64,000 nucleotides of DNA from [Clostridium] asparagiforme DSM 15981 (GCA_025149125.1 CP102272.1:372001-436000), one strand, 5' to 3'; positions 7,527 to 16,361 are shown, numbered from the stretch's first letter. The notes: generated by a model from the letters alone, not told the origin. Numbers and translations: made by a program.

Positions 7527-9509
7527 ATGTGTCAGAATTGTAAAAAGCCATATTATATCACCACGGCCATCGCATATGCCTCCGGCAAGCCCCACATCGG
7601 CAATACCTACGAGATCGTGTTGGCCGACAGCATCGCCCGCTATAAGAGGGCTCAGGGATGCGATGTGTTCTTCCAGACCGGAACGGACGAGCACGGCCAG
7701 AAGATCGAGGAGAAAGCCCAGGCGGCGGGCGTGTCTCCTAAGGAGTTTGTGGACAAGGCCGCTGAGGAGATCAAACGGATCTGGGACCTGATGAACACCT
7801 CCTACGATAAGTTTATCCGCACCACGGATGCGGACCACGAGGCCCAGGTACAGAAGATTTTCAAGCGTCTGTACGATCAGGGGGACATTTACAAGGGGTA
7901 TTATGAGGGCATGTACTGCACGCCCTGCGAGTCCTTTTTCACCGAGTCCCAGCTGGTGGACGGCAAGTGCCCGGACTGCGGCCGCGAGGTGAAACCGGCC
8001 AAGGAGGAGGCCTATTTCTTCCGTATGAGCAAGTATGCGCCCAAGCTGATCGAGCACATCAACGCTCATCCCGAGTTTATCCAGCCCGTTTCCAGAAAGA
8101 ACGAGATGATGAACAATTTCCTGCTGCCCGGGCTTCAGGACCTGTGTGTGTCCAGAACCACGTTCAGCTGGGGAATTCCGGTAACTTTTGATCCCAAGCA
8201 TGTGACCTATGTGTGGCTGGACGCGCTGACCAACTATATTACCGGGATTGGGTATGACTGCGACGGCGGCAGCACCGAGCAGTTTAAGAAGTATTGGCCT
8301 GCTGATCTGCATTTGATCGGTAAGGATATTATCCGCTTCCATACCATTTACTGGCCTATTTTCCTGATGGCCCTGGGAGTGGAGCTGCCTAAGCAGGTGT
8401 TCGGTCATCCCTGGCTGCTGCAGGGCGACGGCAAGATGAGTAAATCCAAGGGAAATGTGCTCTATGCCGATACGCTGGTGGATTTCTTCGGCGTGGACGC
8501 GGTGCGTTATTTTGTGCTTCATGAGATGCCCTTTGACAACGACGGCGTGATTTCCTGGGAGCTGATGGTGGAGCGGATGAATTCCGATCTGGCCAATATT
8601 CTGGGCAATCTGGTGAACCGGACGATCTCCATGAGCAACAAGTATTTTGGCGGAGTAGTGGCGGACAAGGGCGCGGCGGAGGCCGTGGACGAGGATTTAA
8701 AGGCTACGGTTCTGGAGGCGGTGAAGAAGGTGGAGGCCAAGATGGAGCAGCTGCGCGTGGCCGACGCGATCACCGAGATTTTCAATATTTTCCGCAGAAG
8801 CAACAAGTATATTGACGAGACGACGCCCTGGGCGCTGGCGAAGGATGAGGCGAAGAAGGACCGGCTGGCTACGGTGCTGTATAACCTGTCGGAGGCCATT
8901 GCCATTGGCGCGTCGCTGTTAGAGCCGTTTATGCCGGAGACCTCTGGGAAGATTCTGGCTCAACTGAATACCGGCAAGCGCGAGCTGGCGCAGATGGATG
9001 TGTTCGGGATGTATGAGTCCGGCACCAAGGTGACGGACAAGCCGGAGATTTTGTTTGCACGTATGGATATTAAGGAAGTGATGGCTAAGGTGGAGGAGAT
9101 GAACGCGGCGAATGCGCCGGCAGTTCAGACGGAAGCTGAGGCGGAAGAGAAGGCGGACGACGGGATTGATCTGGAGGCGAAGCCGGAGATTACTTACGAT
9201 GATTTTGCCAAGCTGCAGTTCCAGGTGGGCGAGATTATCGCCTGCGAGGCGGTGCCGAAGTCCAAGAAGCTGCTGTGCTCCCAGGTGAAGGTGGGAAGCC
9301 AGGTGAGGCAGATTTTGAGCGGAATTAAGGCGTACTATTCTCCGGAGGAGATGGTGGGCAAGAAGGTCATGGTTGTGACGAATCTGAAGCCCGCTAAGCT
9401 GGCCGGGATGGTGTCCGAGGGGATGCTGCTGTGCGCGGAGGACGCTGAGGGGAATCTGGCGCTGATGAGGCCGGAGAAGGATATGCCGGCTGGGGCGGGG
9501 ATTTCATGA
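7527..9509 (+). CDS. metG: Methionyl-tRNA synthetase
   Basis: Charges tRNA-Met; class I aminoacyl-tRNA synthetase of 660 aa. The HIGH-type motif is PHIGN (residues 22-26) and KMSKS lies near 303-307 (GDGKMSKSKGN). A zinc knuckle (CTPCESFFTE...CPDC) is near 130-150. The C-terminal 110 residues are an EMAP/Arc1p-like tRNA-binding domain (FAKLQFQVGEIIACE), preceded by a Glu/Ala-rich linker; this is the common dimeric form of Firmicutes. Start ATG 7527 follows a weak purine-rich site (ATGAGGGA). Identification is firm. Confidence 0.97.
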   Translation: MCQNCKKPYYITTAIAYASGKPHIGNTYEIVLADSIARYKRAQGCDVFFQTGTDEHGQKIEEKAQAAGVSPKEFVDKAAEEIKRIWDLMNTSYDKFIRTTDADHEAQVQKIFKRLYDQGDIYKGYYEGMYCTPCESFFTESQLVDGKCPDCGREVKPAKEEAYFFRMSKYAPKLIEHINAHPEFIQPVSRKNEMMNNFLLPGLQDLCVSRTTFSWGIPVTFDPKHVTYVWLDALTNYITGIGYDCDGGSTEQFKKYWPADLHLIGKDIIRFHTIYWPIFLMALGVELPKQVFGHPWLLQGDGKMSKSKGNVLYADTLVDFFGVDAVRYFVLHEMPFDNDGVISWELMVERMNSDLANILGNLVNRTISMSNKYFGGVVADKGAAEAVDEDLKATVLEAVKKVEAKMEQLRVADAITEIFNIFRRSNKYIDETTPWALAKDEAKKDRLATVLYNLSEAIAIGASLLEPFMPETSGKILAQLNTGKRELAQMDVFGMYESGTKVTDKPEILFARMDIKEVMAKVEEMNAANAPAVQTEAEAEEKADDGIDLEAKPEITYDDFAKLQFQVGEIIACEAVPKSKKLLCSQVKVGSQVRQILSGIKAYYSPEEMVGKKVMVVTNLKPAKLAGMVSEGMLLCAEDAEGNLALMRPEKDMPAGAGIS

Positions 9510-9544
9510 GATAATTGGTGAGAAAATTGGAATAGTATGGAATG

Positions 9545-9587
9545 GGGGCTCGCGATGAGGGATTTTGGTCGCGGGCTCTTGTTTTTT
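9545..9587 (+). terminator. Terminator after metG
   Basis: GGGGCTCGCGA pairs with TCGCGGGCTCT through wobbles, with a run of six T just beyond. Confidence 0.5.
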
Positions 9588-9599
9588 GCGGGTGGGCGG

Positions 9600-9785
9600 A
9601 AGGGGACGCGCCGGAGCGGGGCGCAGCGAAAGGGCTTCGCGGGACTGCTCCCCGGAGCGCAGGGACTAACGCCCGGGAAACACAAAATCCTGGGCACCGG
9701 CTCGATTCGCGGAGAAACTCTGAAGAGCTTTCTCCGCTCAGGTCGCCTGAAATCGTGTTTTGGAGAACACGATTTCTCCCGGGAG
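9600..9785 (-). repeat. Structured palindromic element, copy 1 (inverted)
   Basis: Gene-free GC-rich block between metG and the TraX-like gene. Two perfect hairpins: GCGGAGAAA (9709-9717) with TTTCTCCGC (9729-9737), and AAATCGTGTT (9750-9759) with AACACGATTT (9766-9775). CCCGGGA/TCCCGGG flanks them. Read on the minus strand, the order of hairpins, the CTTCAG loop and the following GAATCGAGCCGGTGCCC match the element at 20724-20985. ORFs called across it are composition artefacts. Confidence 0.5.
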
Positions 9786-9948
9786 TGAGAGGGGGAGGAG
9801 AGGGGATGAAAGTGGAGGATTGTTAAAAAATGGGGATTTGTCCCACTTTTAGGGTGGATTTTGTGGGGGAAGTGGGAGAAAACTTGCATTTTTTCTTGGT
9901 TTGGAGTATGATAGAGAAACACATATAACATAATGTGGGGTACGAAGG

Positions 9949-10731
9949 ATGAACGGGAGAGTCAGAAGGAGACGGTATTCCAGACGGCCGTTTAATGGGC
10001 TGACGGGGAATCAGTTGAAGTTGATCGGGATGCTTGCGATGTTCGCAGACCATATTGGGGCTGTGGTGATTCAGTGCGGGATTTTGCATGGCAGGGATGC
10101 GCTGGCTTGCAGCGCGATTATTGCTACGGCTTCGGGGCAGAGATGGCTGTTAGTGGGGAAGGTCTGCCGCTATGCGGGGAGACTGGCGTTTCCGATTTTT
10201 GCATTTCTGCTGGTGGAGGGATTCCGGCACTCCAGGAACAGGGCGTTCTATGCGCTGCGCATAGGGATTCTGGCGCTGGTGTCTGAGATTCCGTTCGATC
10301 TGGCTGTTTATAATACGTGGTTTTATCCGGGGTATCAGAATGTGCTGTTTACCCTGCTGATTGGTCTCCTGGTGATGGAGGGGCTGGAGCTCCTGGACAA
10401 TCTTTTTTTGCAGGTTGTGGTGATCGCGGGGGGCTGCGGGCTGGCTTGGGTGATAAAGTCGGATTACAGCGTGTTGGGAGTGCTTTTGATCGCCGGTCTG
10501 TATTGGTTCCGCCACAATGATGTGGGGCAGCTGGTGTGCGGCGTGGCGTTGTCCGCTGCCGAGAGTCTGAATTATTACTGTGTTTCCGCGTTGGCCTATG
10601 TGCCGATTGTGATGTACAACGGCAGACGGGGGGCGCAGGAGTTTCAATATTTGTTTTACGCGATTTATCCGGTGCATCTTTTGGCGCTTTATCTGTTTGC
10701 GGGGTGGATCACGGGAAGAGTGGGAGTTTAA
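9949..10731 (+). CDS. TraX-family membrane protein
   Basis: A 260-residue protein with about seven hydrophobic helices and the TraX N-terminal signature LTGNQLKLIGMLAMFADHIG (residues 23-42). TraX of F plasmids N-acetylates pilin; the chromosomal clostridial versions have no assigned substrate and are probably membrane acyltransferase relatives. No conjugation genes are nearby, so a plasmid role is unlikely. It ends three bases before tatD, so the two are probably co-transcribed. Family firm, function open. Confidence 0.8.
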   Translation: MNGRVRRRRYSRRPFNGLTGNQLKLIGMLAMFADHIGAVVIQCGILHGRDALACSAIIATASGQRWLLVGKVCRYAGRLAFPIFAFLLVEGFRHSRNRAFYALRIGILALVSEIPFDLAVYNTWFYPGYQNVLFTLLIGLLVMEGLELLDNLFLQVVVIAGGCGLAWVIKSDYSVLGVLLIAGLYWFRHNDVGQLVCGVALSAAESLNYYCVSALAYVPIVMYNGRRGAQEFQYLFYAIYPVHLLALYLFAGWITGRVGV

Positions 10732-10734
10732 GAG

Positions 10735-11505
10735 ATGATTTTTGATACACACGCGCATTACGACGACGAGGATTTTGACGGCGACCGCCAGGCGCTGCTG
10801 GAGGGCCTGAGCGGGGCCGGTGTCAGGGCCGTGACGAATATTGGGGCCAGCTTGTCCAGCAGCAGGTCGACGTTGGAGCTGGCGGCCCGGTATCCGTGGA
10901 TGTACGCGGCGATCGGCGTGCACCCCAGCGATACAGGGGAGTTGTCGGAGGATGGGATTGGCTGGCTGCGGGAGGCCACGGCCGGTGAGAAAGTGGTGGC
11001 AATCGGCGAGATCGGCCTGGATTATTACTGGGAGGAGCCGGAGCATGAGGTTCAGAAGAAGTGGTTTTCCCGGCAGCTGGCTCTGGCGGGTGAGCTGAAG
11101 CTTCCCGTGGTGATTCACAGCCGGGACGCGGCTAGGGATACGCTGGATCTGATGAAGGCGGAGTGCGCCCGGGAAAATGGAGGCGTGATTCACTGTTTTT
11201 CTTATGCGAAGGAGATGGCCAGGGAATACCTGAATATGGGATTTTATCTGGGGATCGGCGGGGTTGTGACCTTTAACAACGCGAAGAAGCTGAAGGAAGT
11301 GGTGGAATACGCGCCGCTGTCCCAGATTGTGCTGGAGACGGATTGTCCGTACCTGGCGCCGGTGCCGAACCGGGGGAAACGCAATTCGTCCATGAATCTG
11401 CCGTATGTGGCGGAGGAGATTGCCCGGATCAAGGGCGTGAGCCGGGAAGAGGTGGAGGCTGTGACATGGGAGAACGCCTTGAAGCTTTACCGGATTGATC
11501 TGTAG
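10735..11505 (+). CDS. tatD: TatD-family metal-dependent DNase
   Basis: Amidohydrolase-fold deoxyribonuclease, 256 aa, normal length. Metal ligands are visible: His6 and His8 in FDTHAHYD, Glu in IGEIGLDYYW (about residue 86), His in VVIHSRDA (about 125), His in IHCFSY (about 150) and Asp in ETDCPYLAP (about 203). Neighbouring metG is a frequent partner of tatD in Firmicutes (metS-tatD-rnmV-rsmA order in Bacillus); here rnmV is missing and rsmA lies 10 kb downstream. A terminator follows. Confidence 0.93.
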   Translation: MIFDTHAHYDDEDFDGDRQALLEGLSGAGVRAVTNIGASLSSSRSTLELAARYPWMYAAIGVHPSDTGELSEDGIGWLREATAGEKVVAIGEIGLDYYWEEPEHEVQKKWFSRQLALAGELKLPVVIHSRDAARDTLDLMKAECARENGGVIHCFSYAKEMAREYLNMGFYLGIGGVVTFNNAKKLKEVVEYAPLSQIVLETDCPYLAPVPNRGKRNSSMNLPYVAEEIARIKGVSREEVEAVTWENALKLYRIDL

Positions 11506-11526
11506 ATAATTGGAAGAATGGAAAGA

Positions 11527-11576
11527 AACTGCCGCACGCGTGATCTGGAGGGATTACGCGGGCGGCAGTTGTGGAT
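11527..11576. terminator. Hairpin terminator between tatD and the Rpn gene
   Basis: AACTGCCGC pairs with GCGGCAGTT and an inner CGCGT/ACGCG stem continues it. A T-rich tail (GTGGATTTT) on the plus strand; probably shared by both converging genes. Confidence 0.7.
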
Positions 11577-11577
11577 T

Positions 11578-11799
11578 TTAGAGCTCGTCATCCTCTTTCA
11601 GGATATGGTTTACCTCTTTCAGACCGATTCCACAGTCTCTGGCAATCTGTTCCGGCGCACAGCCGCTTGCCGACAGGCGGAGAATCCGTTTGGTCAGAGC
11701 AATACCGCGTTCCATGCCCTGTCCGATGCCCTGTTCAATTCCACGCTCTACTCCCTGTTTAAACCCATCCTCAACTAACATCTTGCCAAGTCTCGTCAT
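11578..11799 (-). CDS. Possible intragenic RpnS-type antitoxin (in-frame internal start)
   Basis: Within the Rpn gene an in-frame ATG (residue 223, MTRLGKML) is preceded nine bases upstream by AAAGGAG (plus 11815-11809). It would yield a 73-residue protein covering the repeat and C-terminal tail. Known Rpn loci make an inhibitory small protein this way. Prediction only. Confidence 0.4.
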   Translation of the reverse strand: MTRLGKMLVEDGFKQGVERGIEQGIGQGMERGIALTKRILRLSASGCAPEQIARDCGIGLKEVNHILKEDDEL

Positions 11800-12465
11800 C
11801 GCAATCATCTCCTTTACTCGTTCCAGTTCCCGGGCGTTCAGAAATTTGTCTGCAAAGGTATACAGAACGGCCTGCATTTTTTCCATCTCCAGCTCTGTTA
11901 CGGCGGATTCTTCTTTTTGAAGAATTTTCAGGCTTTTTACAATCCGGTCCGTGACGCTCAGCCGGCCGGACATCAACGGTGTGAGAAGCAGCGGTACCAA
12001 ATCCGCTTTCCGCAGCTTCTCACCGCGTTCCTGCTTTTCTTTTAGCTGGGAAAATACGATGTCTGCATCCTGGTCCTGCATTCGGATGGCGCGCACCCGG
12101 TAAACGTTGATTCCTTCTGTCAGCTCCGTTTTAAGCCGCTCCACCCGGGAGGAGCAAATGACGCAGGTCGTGACCGCTACTTTGTGGGCGCGGCTGGTTG
12201 CGGCCTCATATTCCCGAAAACGCCGCAGGTCCTCCAGGGTGATGGAATCGCTCTCGAACTCCAAATGTACCCATCCGTTGTCCGCCATCACATAGTTAAA
12301 GTCCTGGTACATCTGACGTGCTTCCAGCTTTACCGACTCCGTAGGAGCGATCAGCGCAATGGCTCCGGAGATTCCCATTAACGGCATCAATTCCTCGCCA
12401 AAATACTGGGCCGCCGTCTTTAGCGCCAGATCTTCGTGATGAATCTCCTGTTTTTCTTTTTCCAC
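11578..12465 (-). CDS. Rpn-family PD-(D/E)XK nuclease
   Basis: Rpn family (recombination-promoting nuclease, formerly putative transposase), 295 aa. The nuclease core is N-terminal: Asp in DFNYVMADNG and Glu in VHLEFES (about residues 55-75) form the reduced catalytic motif. A helical middle region is followed by the GxxxG-type repeat GVERGIEQGIGQGMERGI (about 236-253) and a small HTH-like tail. Rpn proteins are known DNA endonucleases with antiphage activity, held in check by a short protein made from an internal start; such a start is visible here at 11799. The gene stands alone on the minus strand. Confidence 0.8.
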   Translation of the reverse strand: MEKEKQEIHHEDLALKTAAQYFGEELMPLMGISGAIALIAPTESVKLEARQMYQDFNYVMADNGWVHLEFESDSITLEDLRRFREYEAATSRAHKVAVTTCVICSSRVERLKTELTEGINVYRVRAIRMQDQDADIVFSQLKEKQERGEKLRKADLVPLLLTPLMSGRLSVTDRIVKSLKILQKEESAVTELEMEKMQAVLYTFADKFLNARELERVKEMIAMTRLGKMLVEDGFKQGVERGIEQGIGQGMERGIALTKRILRLSASGCAPEQIARDCGIGLKEVNHILKEDDEL

Positions 12466-12750
12466 ACAGCCTCCTTGTTCTGCAAGCTGCGCGCAAACTC
12501 CTATCTACATTATAACAACGATTCCTGCACCAGGCAACCGGCTCTCGCGTTATTTGAATTGAAGATTGTCTCTCAACTGATTTTTCGTCCGATGCGGACG
12601 TGATTACCGACAGCCGCCGTTTGCGGCAAATTGAATGTAAAACGTGAAATACAGATTGGTTATGGTTCCGGCGGATAGGCGCTTGCACGCTCCCCGGCGC
12701 CCGGTGTTTCTTCAATATAGCACAGAAAACACCGGATGACAATACCATTT

Positions 12751-13608
12751 TTACTCCTTCACCGCGATCAGTATCCCTGCGGAAATGACCACGGCCCCGA
12801 TCACAAATCCGGTGGTGATCTGCTCGTGAAGCAGGAGCACGCCAAGGACCGCAGAGGTCAGCGGCTGCAGGGGATATAACATGGAGCAGGTGCCTGCGCT
12901 CAGGAGTTGAAGGGACTTGTTCCACAGCGTGTGGGCCAGGGCCGTGCAGACCACCGCCAGGTAGATGAGGGACAGCACGGCGGGAAGGGTGAAACGGCAG
13001 GGCGTTGTGGACAGTTCCCAGATGGAGGCCGGGATATTGAAGCAGAGGGCAATGGCCATGCCCACAAAGGCGATTTGGATGGGATCGTATTTGCCCGCCA
13101 CCTTGCGCACCATCACTGAGGAGACGGACCAGAAGGTGACGGAGCAGATGGAGGCGGCGATGCCCGCCAAGCTGAGTTCTCCGCCGCCGACGCCGAGGAT
13201 GGCGTAGACGCCCGCCACGGAGATAGCGATGCCCGCGATCCGGCGCAGCGATACGCGCTCTTTCAGGACAAGGGCCGCGATGAGCGGAATAAACACGGGA
13301 TTTAAGGCGTTGATCAGGGAGGCCAGGGAGGCGTCCAGCAGGTTGGTTCCGATCAGCTGAAACCCGATGGATACAAAGTATCCCACGCTGCCGATGATGA
13401 TGAAGTATTTCCGGTCCGCGCGCTCAATCTTTTTCATACCCTTTTTCTTCAGGATCACGTAAAGGATCAGCACGGAAAGGGCGTAGCGCCCTAAGAGGAC
13501 CGTCAGGGGCGGGATCACAGCCAGCGCGTATTTTGCCACCACGTAGATGCTGCCCCATATGATAAATGTGATTACCAGATAGATGTAGCCCAGTCGTTTT
13601 TGATTCAT
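12751..13608 (-). CDS. DMT-superfamily (EamA) transporter
   Basis: Drug/metabolite transporter of about 285 aa with ten predicted helices in two EamA repeats (first from YIYLVITFIIWGSIYVVAKY; second with the ALAHTLWNKSLQLLSAG region). Such proteins export amino acids, metabolites or drugs; the substrate cannot be read from sequence. ATG 13608 is preferred (MNQKRLGYIYL) because the open frame upstream to 13674 encodes no family sequence. It stands alone. A 9-bp inverted repeat (CCGGTGTTT/AAACACCGG) follows the stop but lacks a T tract. Confidence 0.85.
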   Translation of the reverse strand: MNQKRLGYIYLVITFIIWGSIYVVAKYALAVIPPLTVLLGRYALSVLILYVILKKKGMKKIERADRKYFIIIGSVGYFVSIGFQLIGTNLLDASLASLINALNPVFIPLIAALVLKERVSLRRIAGIAISVAGVYAILGVGGGELSLAGIAASICSVTFWSVSSVMVRKVAGKYDPIQIAFVGMAIALCFNIPASIWELSTTPCRFTLPAVLSLIYLAVVCTALAHTLWNKSLQLLSAGTCSMLYPLQPLTSAVLGVLLLHEQITTGFVIGAVVISAGILIAVKE

Positions 13609-13873
13609 ATTCCCTACCATTCTTTCCTGGGATTTTATGTAAATACCCGCGGCCTTCCCGCGGCCGCACGCCACTCATCATAGCACACTTTTTTTCAACA
13701 GACAATATGCTGTGGACGGGAATTTGACGGGAATCCGGCAGAAATTTGGCGGATGGGAGCCGGCGTTTTAGCAGCCGGGCGGATTTTGGCGTTCCCTGTA
13801 AAACGCGCCCCCCCTGCGCGTTTTGGATAATATAGTGCAATTTGTTTCGCGATCTCAGTGAAAATTATTGAAC

Positions 13874-13902
13874 TTGATAAACAACGGAAATTTATAGATA
13901 AT
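13874..13902 (+). promoter_or_regulatory. Promoter of the PTS regulator
   Basis: TTGATA, 17 bp, GATAAT, ending 18 bases before the ATG. The rest of the gene-free stretch 13609-13920 is the divergent upstream region of the DMT gene, GC-rich on its side and AT-rich next to this promoter; no further site was recognised. Confidence 0.5.
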
Positions 13903-13920
13903 ATAGCCAGGTAAAAACAT

Positions 13921-16020
13921 ATGAATATTAGACAAAAATACGAATTAAAAATGTTGGCGGTTGACGGATATGTCAACATGACCAAAGTGGCGGAGATGTT
14001 TTCCATCAACCTGCGCACGGTGCGGTACGACATTGGAATTTTGAACGAGTTCCTGCTGCGGGAACTGGGGCGGGAGTGCATTTTCGTGACCAATAAGACG
14101 GCTCAGGTGGACGGGAATGTGAAGGAACAGCTGGCCGGTCTGGCCGAGGTGGGGGTGAAGGATTTTTACACCGACCGTCTGACCGGCGAGGAGCGGATGC
14201 TTTTGATCGTGTTTGACCTGTGCTGGTCCAACGGCTACAGCACCATCCAGGACATCGCGGACAAATATTTTGTCAGCCGGACCACGGTAAACGCGGATAT
14301 GGTGGCGGTCAAGGAGTATTGCCGGAAAAACGGCATAAATCTGATCAGCCAGCGGGGAAAAGGACTCTGCATCGACGCGGACGAGGTGGGCAGACGGAAA
14401 TATCTCTCCAAGGTGATCCGGGATTTCACCGCGCTGACGGGGGATCGCACAGACTGCGACCGGTCTATTTACGCCCAGTGGTTCGAGGAGGACGGCCTGA
14501 ACAAGATCAAGGCCATTGTCACGGACGTGGAGGAGGCGTTTGCAACGTACCTGGACGATATCGCTTACGAGGCGCTGGTGATCCACATCGCCCTGTCCAT
14601 CAAGCGTTTCCGGCTGGATGAGGAGTACGGTGAGCCTAAGGCCGCGGATCGGATTGAGCGGGACAGCCTGCAGTATCAGATGGCCCTGGAGATTGTGCGG
14701 CGCGTGAACGAATGCTTTCGAATACGTCTGCCGGACGCGGAGATATCCTACGTGGCGGTTCACATGGGCGCCAAGTCCAGCGCGATCACCAAACAGGAGG
14801 CAAGCGGGGACGTGCTGCTGGAGTTTTACTGCATCAAGCTGATCGCAGGCGTGAGCAAACGGATCGGTTATGATCTGACCAGCGACGACCGCCTGTACGA
14901 ATTTCTGATCCAGCACATCAGCGCCTGCACCTACCGGACCAAAAACGGGATGCTGCTGGAAAATCCGCTGAAGGACGAGCTGATTCACAACTATCCTGAA
15001 CTGTACGGAGCCATTAAGGACACGTTTCCGGCGGTGGGAGGGCTGAATCTCATCGTGCCGACGGACGATGAGATCGCCTACATTCTGCTCCATTTTGCGG
15101 CGGCGATCAACCGGAGAAAGCAGAACGCCGAACGTCTGGTGAACGTGGTGGTGGTCTGCGCCACGGGGATTGGCACCGCGGAGCTGGTGGTGACCGGACT
15201 TAACCGGAACTTCAAACTGAATATCAGGGGCACGGTGGCCCGGCATCAACTGGAAAAGTTCCTCAAAAAAGAGGACGTGGACCTGATCATTACCACGGTG
15301 CCTTTGCAGACCAGAAAGACCTTTGTGAAGGTCAGTCCCCTGCTAAAGCGGGACGATATTGTCCGGGTCAGCAAGCAGCTGTTGGACATGGGATTTAACA
15401 TTGAGCGCTCCGTGACCGCCCGGGAAGGGGAGAGCGCCACGGCCAAACGGCTCAGAGAGCTGTTGGAGCGGTATGCCGCCAAAGAGGACGAGGAAATCCT
15501 GCTGGGGGAGATCGGCAGGTTGCTGCAGGATAAAAATAATAATAGGGTTGAGGGAAAATATATGCTGAGTGAGTTGATCAATGAGACGAGCATCCGCCTG
15601 GGCGTGGAGTGCGGTACCTGGGAGGATGCGGTGCGGGAATCCGGGAAAATCCTGGTGGAAAACGGGGATATCACGGAGGAGTACATACAGGCGGTGATTG
15701 ACAATGTAAATGAGGTTGGCCCGTACATTGTCATCACCAAAGGGGTGGCGCTCCCGCACGCCACCAACAAAATCGGGGTAAATCGCACGGCGATGTCTTT
15801 TATCAGCCTGAAAACCCCGGTGAATTTCGGTAGTAAGGCCAACGACCCGGTGAAATATGTGTTCATGCTGGCGACCATCGACGCCAATTCCCATCTGGGA
15901 GCGCTCCAGGATTTGGCGGAATTTCTGGGAAGAAAGGAGTTTATAGAAACCCTGGGAGCGGCCAGGGATGCCGGCAGCATTGTATCATATATCAAAGAAA
16001 ACGAAACGAATAACCAATAG
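13921..16020 (+). CDS. PRD-containing PTS regulator (BglG/MtlR-LicR type) with EIIB and EIIA domains
   Basis: A 699-residue multidomain activator. Order: N-terminal HTH pair (residues 1-160), two PTS regulation domains with phosphorylatable histidines (YEALVIHIALSIKRF and YVAVHMGAKSS near 220-280; IAYILLHFAAAINR near 385), an EIIB-like domain with VVVVCATGIGTAEL (Cys near 418), an Asn-rich linker, then an EIIA domain of the mannitol/fructose class (548-699) with the active histidine in GVALPHATNK. Phosphorylation by the PTS would tune its activity. It sits directly upstream of EIIB and EIIC genes with no separate EIIA gene, so its own EIIA may feed the transporter. Spacing to EIIB is 13 bases. 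Confidence 0.92.
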   Translation: MNIRQKYELKMLAVDGYVNMTKVAEMFSINLRTVRYDIGILNEFLLRELGRECIFVTNKTAQVDGNVKEQLAGLAEVGVKDFYTDRLTGEERMLLIVFDLCWSNGYSTIQDIADKYFVSRTTVNADMVAVKEYCRKNGINLISQRGKGLCIDADEVGRRKYLSKVIRDFTALTGDRTDCDRSIYAQWFEEDGLNKIKAIVTDVEEAFATYLDDIAYEALVIHIALSIKRFRLDEEYGEPKAADRIERDSLQYQMALEIVRRVNECFRIRLPDAEISYVAVHMGAKSSAITKQEASGDVLLEFYCIKLIAGVSKRIGYDLTSDDRLYEFLIQHISACTYRTKNGMLLENPLKDELIHNYPELYGAIKDTFPAVGGLNLIVPTDDEIAYILLHFAAAINRRKQNAERLVNVVVVCATGIGTAELVVTGLNRNFKLNIRGTVARHQLEKFLKKEDVDLIITTVPLQTRKTFVKVSPLLKRDDIVRVSKQLLDMGFNIERSVTAREGESATAKRLRELLERYAAKEDEEILLGEIGRLLQDKNNNRVEGKYMLSELINETSIRLGVECGTWEDAVRESGKILVENGDITEEYIQAVIDNVNEVGPYIVITKGVALPHATNKIGVNRTAMSFISLKTPVNFGSKANDPVKYVFMLATIDANSHLGALQDLAEFLGRKEFIETLGAARDAGSIVSYIKENETNNQ
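15562..16020 (+). CDS. Possible free EIIA protein from internal start
   Basis: ATG 15562 is in frame with the regulator, falls exactly at the start of its EIIA domain (MLSELINETSIRLGV) and is preceded seven bases upstream by TTGAGGG. Initiation here would give a stand-alone EIIA of 152 residues, the component the PTS operon otherwise lacks. Prediction only. Confidence 0.35.
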   Translation: MLSELINETSIRLGVECGTWEDAVRESGKILVENGDITEEYIQAVIDNVNEVGPYIVITKGVALPHATNKIGVNRTAMSFISLKTPVNFGSKANDPVKYVFMLATIDANSHLGALQDLAEFLGRKEFIETLGAARDAGSIVSYIKENETNNQ

Positions 16021-16033
16021 GAGGGATTTTGAT

Positions 16034-16336
16034 ATGGAAACAAAGAAATGTTTGATTATGTGCCGCACAGGAATGGGCAGCTCCATGATGCTCAAAATTA
16101 AGGTGGACAAGCTGATCGACAAGAACGGCTACCCGATGGATGTGACCCACGACGCGTTCAGCGGTTTTGCGGGCCAGCAGAACGTGGACATCATCATCAC
16201 CATGGAGGACCTGATCGAGGAGTTTAAAAATTCCAAGGCTTACGTGATCGGGGTGAAGGACATCATGGACATGAACTTCCTGGAAGGGGAGCTGAACAAG
16301 TATTTTGAGTTGGAAAAGGCGAAAGAAAACCGGTAA
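16034..16336 (+). CDS. PTS EIIB component, ascorbate/UlaB type
   Basis: A 100-residue EIIB with the phosphocysteine loop CLIMCRTGMGSSMML (Cys12 in MCRTGMGSS). It transfers phosphate from EIIA to the sugar bound in EIIC. ATG 16034 follows AGGAGGGA; an in-frame codon at 15968 inside the regulator gene is not a credible start. Second gene of the operon, 25 bases before EIIC. The class matches the adjoining UlaA-type EIIC. Confidence 0.88.
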   Translation: METKKCLIMCRTGMGSSMMLKIKVDKLIDKNGYPMDVTHDAFSGFAGQQNVDIIITMEDLIEEFKNSKAYVIGVKDIMDMNFLEGELNKYFELEKAKENR

Positions 16337-16361
16337 CATTCAGAAAAAGGGGGATTAAAAA

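Noticed and set aside
7314-8522. 402-codon minus-strand ORF
   Set aside because: Lies antisense over metG, is rich in His/Arg/Leu in the way GC-rich shadows are, and has no family pattern.
9537-9931. Overlapping ORFs between metG and the TraX-like gene
   Set aside because: They run through the structured palindromic element and a terminator; no family sequence or ribosome site.
9949-10731. TraX as evidence for an integrated conjugative element
   Set aside because: No relaxase, coupling protein, integrase or attachment repeats were seen anywhere in the window; chromosomal TraX homologues are common in clostridia.
13945-15249. 434-codon minus-strand ORF over the PTS regulator
   Set aside because: Entirely antisense to a multidomain regulator with clear motifs.
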